A model generated the notes under the pieces. The model saw only the letters and a list, made by a program, of their open reading frames with translations, did not search any database and was not told the origin of the DNA. From contig CAIJKT010000067.1 in the NCBI GenBank assembly GCA_903821255.1, forward strand, positions 1-11,766: a DNA stretch of 11,766 nt. Reading direction: 5' to 3'. Positions 6,773 through 11,766 of this stretch are shown one piece after another. The DNA is from an uncultured Lentisphaeria bacterium. Lineage in GTDB: Bacteria > Verrucomicrobiota > Lentisphaeria > Victivallales > Victivallaceae. A program made the translations under genes and the position numbers. Positions within the stretch are counted from its first letter, which is position 1. Every line of letters begins with the position of its first letter.

Positions 6773-8161
6773 ATGAAAAAATATGTTCATCCGCGATATA
6801 CGTACGACCACTTGCAGGTCATACAACTGAAACGTTCGGACGAACTGCTGGTTAATCCGGGGATGGGGTTTGAAACCTACGAGCGGTTTAACGGCGACAT
6901 TACCGAAACAAAAAATTACTGGAATGATGACGGCCCCACTGAATATGGCGAATTTACCGGGAACATCAATAACGAAGGTCATCCCGATACTTCGATTGCG
7001 TATTTCCGCTGGTACTGGGCGCGCTTGGAACCGGAAGAAGGAAAGATAGACTGGGACATCATTGACCGGGCGATTGAGCAGGCGCAAAAACGAGGTCAGC
7101 AGCTTCATCTGCGCTTGATGCCTCATGACCAGTTCGGCCTTCTGCCTGCATGGTATATAAAAAAAGGCAGGCTGATATGGTATAAAGTTGAAGGGAAGGA
7201 CTGTTGCATTCCTGATTACAATGATCCGCTGTTCCATAATTCGATGGAAAAACTGGTGTCGCTAACAGGGCAACGCTACGACGGACATCCGTTGTTGTAT
7301 GCAATGGATATCGGCACACTCGGATTCTGGGGAGAGTGGCATAATTACCAAGTTCCGGGGATGCCCATGGGAAACGAATGCCTGAGACGATGGGCGGTTG
7401 ACATCTATCTAAAAGCGTTCAAAAAGACTCCGCTCATCATGCTTGTCGGTTGTACGGATGCTCTCCAGTATGCTGTGGCGAACGGCGCCGGGTGGCGAGC
7501 TGACAGCTGGGGCGACATCAGCGATGGCAAATGGAGCCATATGCGGAGCAGGTATCCGATGGGTCTGGGCATGGCCCGCGCACAGGAAGCCTGGAAACGC
7601 GGACCTGTATGCCTTGAACCTGGCGACACTCTGATCGCGTGGCATATTCAGGAGAGAAAGAAATACTTTGAATTTACCCTGGACGAGGCGCTGCGCTGGC
7701 ATGCTTCGCTGATCATGATTAAGAGCACCGTGGTTCCGGAAGAATGGCGGCCGGCGATTGATGAATTCCAGAAAAAGATCGGATACCGGTTTGCAGCCGG
7801 AGATATACGGCTGCCGGCAGACGCTAATGCCGGAAGACCATTTTTACTGGAGCAAAACTGGGCGAATCTCGGCGTTGCGCCGTGTTATAATGATTTTAAG
7901 ATTCTCGTGCGGCTGGTTCCGGCAGACGGCAGCGGTACGGCGCTTGATGTCGAACTGGTTCATAATTTTAAAGAATGGATGCCTGGCGATGATCAATTCC
8001 TGGATGATTCCATTTTTCTGCCGGATGGCATGAGCAAAGGCCGGTATGAACTGCGCCTGGCAATCGTGCGCCCCGGACAGAGCAAGCCGGCTGTAAAAAT
8101 GGCGAATGAAGGAAGAGATGATGACGGCTGGATGCGGGTTGGCGAAGTCAATATTGACTGA
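6773..8161 (+). CDS. DUF4832-type TIM-barrel glycoside hydrolase, cytoplasmic
   Basis: The product has 462 residues. It starts 41 bases after the GH2-like gene, with AAGGA at 6761-6765 seven bases before the ATG, so the two are probably co-transcribed. No signal peptide is visible; the start is hydrophilic. NPGMGF at 28-33 is the hallmark opening of DUF4874/DUF4832 proteins. Residues 79-98 (RWYWARLEPEEGKIDW) match the R-x-x-W-x-x-xEP-x-x-G-x-x-x-W pattern of clan GH-A enzymes such as GH42. Candidate catalytic residues are E188 in GFWGEWH (strand 4, acid/base) and E282 in PVCLEPGD (strand 7, nucleophile), 94 residues apart as usual for the clan. From about 360 (NWANLGVAPCY) a C-terminal beta domain follows, as in DUF4832 proteins. 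It likely cleaves imported oligosaccharides. Linkage and sugar cannot be read from the sequence. Confidence 0.8.
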   Translation: MKKYVHPRYTYDHLQVIQLKRSDELLVNPGMGFETYERFNGDITETKNYWNDDGPTEYGEFTGNINNEGHPDTSIAYFRWYWARLEPEEGKIDWDIIDRAIEQAQKRGQQLHLRLMPHDQFGLLPAWYIKKGRLIWYKVEGKDCCIPDYNDPLFHNSMEKLVSLTGQRYDGHPLLYAMDIGTLGFWGEWHNYQVPGMPMGNECLRRWAVDIYLKAFKKTPLIMLVGCTDALQYAVANGAGWRADSWGDISDGKWSHMRSRYPMGLGMARAQEAWKRGPVCLEPGDTLIAWHIQERKKYFEFTLDEALRWHASLIMIKSTVVPEEWRPAIDEFQKKIGYRFAAGDIRLPADANAGRPFLLEQNWANLGVAPCYNDFKILVRLVPADGSGTALDVELVHNFKEWMPGDDQFLDDSIFLPDGMSKGRYELRLAIVRPGQSKPAVKMANEGRDDDGWMRVGEVNID

Positions 8162-8274
8162 TCGAAAGCTGGTAAAAAGCTTTGCGCAGGCTATATTCAG
8201 AAGTGGTAAGGTCTCCACGAATAATAAGTGCAAGTCAATAAGTTTTGCGCATTGCATCGCGCGGAGTGCTGTTA

Positions 8275-10320
8275 ATGAATGATTTATACCGTTTTCAGAT
8301 GCCTCTTCCGTTATGTGGGTTTCCGGCCGAGAGTAATCATCCGTCATTTCGCCGTATCTGGAAGCCACAGCCCCAAATGAAATTCGATCCTGCATTGCCT
8401 CCGGATGAATATGCCTGTTTTAACCGGGGAATCCCCGATACCATTCTGCCATATTCATCGCAGGATGGCTACACCCGGGATCGCCGGACCGGTGAACTGG
8501 CGACGCTGGTGCTTGAAAATAATCGCCTGCGTGCGACTTTTGTCCCTTCACTGGGCGGCCGTCTCTGGTCGCTGCTGGACAAGCGGGACGGACGCGAATT
8601 GCTCTATTCGAATAAAGTTCTGCAATTTGGCAGACTGGCGCTCCGTAACGCATGGTTTTCCGGAGGGATTGAGTGGAATGTCGGTTTCAGGGGACACTCC
8701 CCATTCACGGCCTCCGACCTTTTTGCCGCCAGGTTGACCAGCGGAGGCCGCCCCGTTTTGCGTTTTTACGAATGGGAGCGGGTGACCGGGACTCCATTTC
8801 AAATGGATTGCTTTTTTACCGATGATGATTCTGATTTTCTCTTCACTGCGGTGAAGATCGTCAATCCGGATGCTGCCGCAACTTCGACCTACTGGTGGAG
8901 CAACACTGCTTTCCCGGAGACTCCGGATACCCGCGTCATAGTTCCGTCAGAGCGCGCGATAATCCACCAAAACGGAATTCATCTTGTCCATCCTTCCGAC
9001 CATGAAGGGGTGGATGCAACCTATCCGAGACGGGTGAGCGCTGCTATTGACTACTTTTATTATATGCCTGCCGGTACCCGTCCGTGGGAAGCCGCAGTGC
9101 AAAAAGACGGACGCGGATTGCTTTGTACTTCAACGAAAGTGATGCGCGGCCGCAAGTTGTTTCTGTGGGGAAGCAGTCAGGGCGGGCGGCACTGGCCGGA
9201 TTTTCTATCCGAACCAGGAACACCGTATATTGAAATTCAGAGCGGACTGGCGAAAACTCAGTTGGAATCGGTGCCGATGCCGCCTGAAAGCGAATTTTTC
9301 TGGGTTGAGAGCTTTGGACCGGTCGCCGGCGATCCCGCATCTTTGCACGATCAGGATTATCGCATTGCAATGAACGCAGTTGCCGCTGAAGTGGAACGCC
9401 GCCTGCCTGAATCGAAAATAGAGGAGATCGCGGCACAGGCCCGTCTGGTCTCAAACCGGACCCCGGAGGCAATTTTACACCATGGCTCCGGCTGGGGCGC
9501 ACTTGAATTACGCCGCCGCATCGCAGATGATGTCGCGCCGTTTGAATTTGCCCCGAATATCTATCCAGAAAGCGGTCTTGGCCCATTACAGGAACCGTGG
9601 CTGGAATTGCTGGCGGGGCGTTTACCGGATTCAGTGGCGATTAAGCTGCCGGGCTGGCAGACCTCGGAAGCGTGGTATATGCGTCTGCAGACTGCTGAAA
9701 CTGACTTGCCCGGAGCAGCGTCCCACCCCTGGTTGCAGTATCAACTGGCAGTCAATGAGTGTAAACGTGGAAAAAATATCACTGCTCTTGCCCGTCTCGA
9801 ACGCTTGAATGTTCCATCGTTCGCGATCAGTATTATTGAACGGGTCAAAGCCCTTTTATATACAATGCAAAAACAACCGGAACAGGCATTGTCGGCATGG
9901 ATGCGCGTGCTGAATGCAGAACCCGGTAATGACATGCTGCTGAGCGAAGCCATGGACAGCTTCATGGATGCCGGTCGCACCGCTGAATTTCTACAGCATT
10001 TATCATCAGGCACCGAAGCCGGAGGACGCATGAAATATCTGCGCGCAAAAACGCTGCTGGCATTGGGGCGGATTGATGAAGCCGCCGCAATTCTGGACAA
10101 ACCGTTTGAGGTAGCAGATATGGCCGAAGGTGAGATATGCCTTAGTGAACTCTGGCTGGAATTACAGACCAGGCTTAAGGCGCGTGATGCAGGATGCAGA
10201 TGGGATGCTGTCTATCATGCGGCGCACCGGGCGGATTATGAAAATGATATCCCGTGGATATTCGATTTCCGCATGACCGCAGCGACTGTAGCGGAGAAGC
10301 AAAAGCAGTATCCTGTATAA
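8275..10320 (+). CDS. DUF5107 protein with C-terminal TPR-like repeats
   Basis: The product has 681 residues. ATG 8275 is preceded by GGAG at 8263-8266 with 8 bases between; an in-frame TTG at 8245 has no such site. No signal peptide is seen. Residues 30-380 carry the DUF5107 pattern: GGRLWSLLDKRDGRELLY from 94, NAWFSGGIEWN-x-GF-x-GHSP from about 125, then a long beta-rich stretch to FFWVESFGPV near 350. This fold is related to galactose mutarotase-like sandwiches. From about 487 to 660 the sequence is helical with TPR-like pairs (EQALSAWMRVLNAEPGN, ALGRIDEAAAIL). Family members usually sit beside glycoside hydrolases, and some have many more TPRs than here. A sugar-ring-handling or oligosaccharide-processing role in the cytoplasm fits, but no reaction is established to my knowledge. 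It lies 113 bases after the DUF4832 gene, probably in the same operon. Confidence 0.82.
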   Translation: MNDLYRFQMPLPLCGFPAESNHPSFRRIWKPQPQMKFDPALPPDEYACFNRGIPDTILPYSSQDGYTRDRRTGELATLVLENNRLRATFVPSLGGRLWSLLDKRDGRELLYSNKVLQFGRLALRNAWFSGGIEWNVGFRGHSPFTASDLFAARLTSGGRPVLRFYEWERVTGTPFQMDCFFTDDDSDFLFTAVKIVNPDAAATSTYWWSNTAFPETPDTRVIVPSERAIIHQNGIHLVHPSDHEGVDATYPRRVSAAIDYFYYMPAGTRPWEAAVQKDGRGLLCTSTKVMRGRKLFLWGSSQGGRHWPDFLSEPGTPYIEIQSGLAKTQLESVPMPPESEFFWVESFGPVAGDPASLHDQDYRIAMNAVAAEVERRLPESKIEEIAAQARLVSNRTPEAILHHGSGWGALELRRRIADDVAPFEFAPNIYPESGLGPLQEPWLELLAGRLPDSVAIKLPGWQTSEAWYMRLQTAETDLPGAASHPWLQYQLAVNECKRGKNITALARLERLNVPSFAISIIERVKALLYTMQKQPEQALSAWMRVLNAEPGNDMLLSEAMDSFMDAGRTAEFLQHLSSGTEAGGRMKYLRAKTLLALGRIDEAAAILDKPFEVADMAEGEICLSELWLELQTRLKARDAGCRWDAVYHAAHRADYENDIPWIFDFRMTAATVAEKQKQYPV

Positions 10321-10585
10321 TACCTGTAAAAATATGCAACGGAGGCGCAGTAGTTTACAAGTATGCCCCGAATCCTCCTGCTGCATCCTGGATTGTTGTA
10401 CTGTTCATGCCGGCGGACAGACTGTTCGCATGGGCGGAAAACAGAGGTCAACCCTGAAAACATTGGCGGATTACTCTGACTAAATACCAATCCGGATTTG
10501 ATAATCCGTAAATTAAATGTATTTTCAGTCTCGGTTTAGTGTATCGGATTTGTGCGGAATGATAACCGGGAAATTACTGGGCAAG
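10321..10585 (+). other. Intergenic region between glycan cluster and permease
   Basis: This is the longest gene-poor stretch. No convincing terminator follows the DUF5107 gene. An open frame in another register runs through to 10457, but it starts inside the DUF5107 gene and has no ribosome binding site. The right third is AT-rich. It holds a short hairpin (CGGATT 10493-10498, AATCCG 10503-10508, loop TGAT) without a T run, and a weak promoter candidate. I see no RNA gene. Confidence 0.5.
10498..10525 (+). promoter_or_regulatory. Weak sigma-70-like promoter candidate for the permease gene
   Basis: TTGATA at 10498-10503 matches the -35 consensus at 5 of 6 bases, and TATTTT at 10520-10525 matches the -10 at 4 of 6, with a 16-base spacer. 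Transcription would start near 10532, inside the longest form of the permease frame, which favours the shorter start at 10586. The -35 box overlaps the small CGGATT/AATCCG hairpin, which could be an operator. In AT-rich DNA such matches arise by chance. Confidence 0.25.
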
Positions 10586-11674
10586 ATGAAAACCTTAAAT
10601 TTATATGTATTAAAAAACTTTCTTATAACCTTCGGGATGGCGATCGGCGTTCTGACCTTCGTGATGATGGGCGCGCGGCTGGTGAAGATATTCGAGTATA
10701 TCTCGCAGGGGATTCCGGTGATTAACTTTCTGCTGTTTATGGTATATATCATGCCGATTGTGCTGACCTTCACGGTTCCCTGGGCGGTGCTGGTGGCGGT
10801 GATGCTGGTTTTCGGGCGGCTTTCCGCCGATACGGAAATTACCGCGATGCGAGCTTGCGGGGTTTCCATCCTGCAAGTCGTCTCGCCGATCCTGATCGTC
10901 ACTTTTCTCATGACTCTGCTCTGCCTTTATCTGCAGGTTGAGGTCGGACCTCCGCTGCTGGGAAAATCCCGCAGTCTGATACTGGCTACCGGGGTTGACC
11001 AGCCGCTGGCGCTTTTCGAACCCGGCAAGCCGGTTGATTTTGAGAATAATATCATTTACATTGACGATAAGATCAGCGCGGATGAAGTAAAGGATATTCA
11101 GATTTTCACGATGGATGAATCTAAAAACAACGTTGAGCAGGACATTACCGCTGCCAGAGGCAAATTTATAGTTGATAAAAGCAAGCAGTTGATGACGGTA
11201 GTGCTGACTGACTGCATTGTTATCGACAAGAAATCAAAGCCGGAGACCAGGGTTTTCAACAAGACCGTTGAATTCACGCTCAACTACGGCAAGGAAATGA
11301 ATAAAATCCGCATCGGCAAAAAGGCCAAATATATGACGCTGCAGGAACTGCTGGGCAGAATCCGCATTGACAAGCGCCTGAACCGGAACACCTGCGAGCT
11401 GGAGGTCGAATTGAATCAGCGTATCGCGTTTGCCCTGTCGCCGATTGCCTTCCTGCTGCTGGGATTGCCGCTGGCGATAAGAACTTCCAGACGCGAAACT
11501 TCGGTCAATCTTTTCCTGAGCGTAATTCTGGCAGGCGGATTCTTTATGACAATCATTCTCTGTGACTCGCTGACTAATTTCCCGCAAATCTATCCGCAGT
11601 ATCTGCTGTGGCTGCCCAATCTGGCGTTTCAGATTATCGGAGCGGTGATGATATACAGGATCGCCAACCATTAG
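10586..11674 (+). CDS. LptF/LptG family lipopolysaccharide export permease (YjgP/YjgQ)
   Basis: The product has 362 residues from ATG 10586, the usual family length (about 350-370). The start MKTLNLYVLKNFLITF matches the family's N-terminal interfacial helix and first membrane span. A longer frame from 10517 adds 23 residues with no family resemblance; neither start has a good ribosome binding site. Membrane spans: about 9-30, 47-78 and 96-118, then a periplasmic beta-jellyroll about 120-265, then 279-298 (RIAFALSPIAFLLLGLPLAI), 309-330 and 338-358. In the LptB2FG complex, LptF and LptG extract LPS from the inner membrane and pass it to LptC/LptA. The sequence does not let me say whether this is the F or G paralogue. 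A frame begins 24 bases downstream. The gene is unrelated in function to the glycan cluster and probably has its own promoter. Confidence 0.9.
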   Translation: MKTLNLYVLKNFLITFGMAIGVLTFVMMGARLVKIFEYISQGIPVINFLLFMVYIMPIVLTFTVPWAVLVAVMLVFGRLSADTEITAMRACGVSILQVVSPILIVTFLMTLLCLYLQVEVGPPLLGKSRSLILATGVDQPLALFEPGKPVDFENNIIYIDDKISADEVKDIQIFTMDESKNNVEQDITAARGKFIVDKSKQLMTVVLTDCIVIDKKSKPETRVFNKTVEFTLNYGKEMNKIRIGKKAKYMTLQELLGRIRIDKRLNRNTCELEVELNQRIAFALSPIAFLLLGLPLAIRTSRRETSVNLFLSVILAGGFFMTIILCDSLTNFPQIYPQYLLWLPNLAFQIIGAVMIYRIANH

Positions 11675-11698
11675 CATCAATATCAGCAGGGAGGACTT

Positions 11699-11766
11699 GT
11701 GCACTTACAGACTCATTTTCTTTCCGGATGGTGTATCGGCAATATCTTCCGGTTAAACGGGCGCGA
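11699..11766 (+). CDS. Start of an unidentified gene, cut by window end
   Basis: A GTG at 11699 follows GGAGG (11690-11694) by 4 bases, and its frame stays open to the last base, giving about 22 residues beginning with HLQTHFLSGWCIGNIF after the start. It begins 24 bases after the permease stop, so it would be in the same operon. The fragment is too short to assign. It does not obviously resemble the start of a second LptF/LptG protein. An ATG at 11728 in another frame is also open but lacks a ribosome binding site. Confidence 0.4.
   Translation, partial: MHLQTHFLSGWCIGNIFRLNGR

Noticed and set aside
8165..8183. Terminator hairpin after the DUF4832 gene (AAAGCT/AGCTTT)
   Set aside because: The stem has only six pairs, mostly A-T, and no T run follows. 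The genes on both sides look co-transcribed.
8245..8274. TTG start for the DUF5107 gene
   Set aside because: ATG 8275 has a well-spaced GGAG, and the extra ten residues add nothing recognisable.
10254..10457. 67-codon open frame running out of the DUF5107 gene
   Set aside because: It begins inside the gene in another register, has no ribosome binding site, and has no known resemblance.
1..11766. tRNA, rRNA, CRISPR array, insertion sequence or phage att site
   Set aside because: I looked for cloverleaf-like segments, regularly spaced repeats, transposase motifs and terminal inverted repeats and saw none. The only clear repeats are the tandem duplication and its 20-base element.

Overview
The window reads as a piece of a Lentisphaerota (Victivallales-like) chromosome, or a close relative in the PVC group. 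Three things point there: a DUF1559/H-X9-DG type pseudopilin directly beside glycan-degradation genes, a giant multidomain GH2-like enzyme with DUF4832- and DUF5107-type partners, and an LptF/LptG permease, which implies a diderm LPS-bearing envelope. This assignment is inference from gene content, since no rRNA or other marker is present. All supported genes lie on the plus strand.

Layout. (1) 1-594: 3' part of a pseudopilin gene, cut by the window edge. (2) 629-1168: a small secreted single-domain beta-sandwich protein. (3) 1296-6731: an 1811-residue secreted GH2-like enzyme whose first domain is a tandem duplicate of gene 2. The 5' leader of this gene also carries a short relic of the pseudopilin's 3' end, including a 20-base exact repeat, so the duplicated unit crossed a gene boundary. 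(4) 6773-8161: a DUF4832-type TIM-barrel glycosidase without signal peptide. (5) 8275-10320: a DUF5107 protein with a helical TPR-like tail, also without signal peptide. (6) 10321-10585: the longest gap, with a weak promoter candidate. (7) 10586-11674: an LptF/LptG family permease. (8) 11699-11766: the start of another reading frame.

How the genes may work together. Genes 2-5 look like a compact carbohydrate-utilisation cluster. The two exported proteins would bind and cut a polysaccharide or host glycan outside the cytoplasm. The two leaderless proteins would process imported oligosaccharides inside. The pseudopilin may be a surface fibre or adhesin component tied to the same substrate. No transporter, sulfatase or regulator is in view, so the substrate cannot be named. 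The permease and the frame after it look like a separate envelope-biogenesis unit.

The most unusual parts are the duplication that gave both a stand-alone and an enzyme-fused copy of one domain, the perfectly kept 20-base element upstream of both copies, and a GH2-like barrel in which the usual acid/base glutamate position is not Glu.
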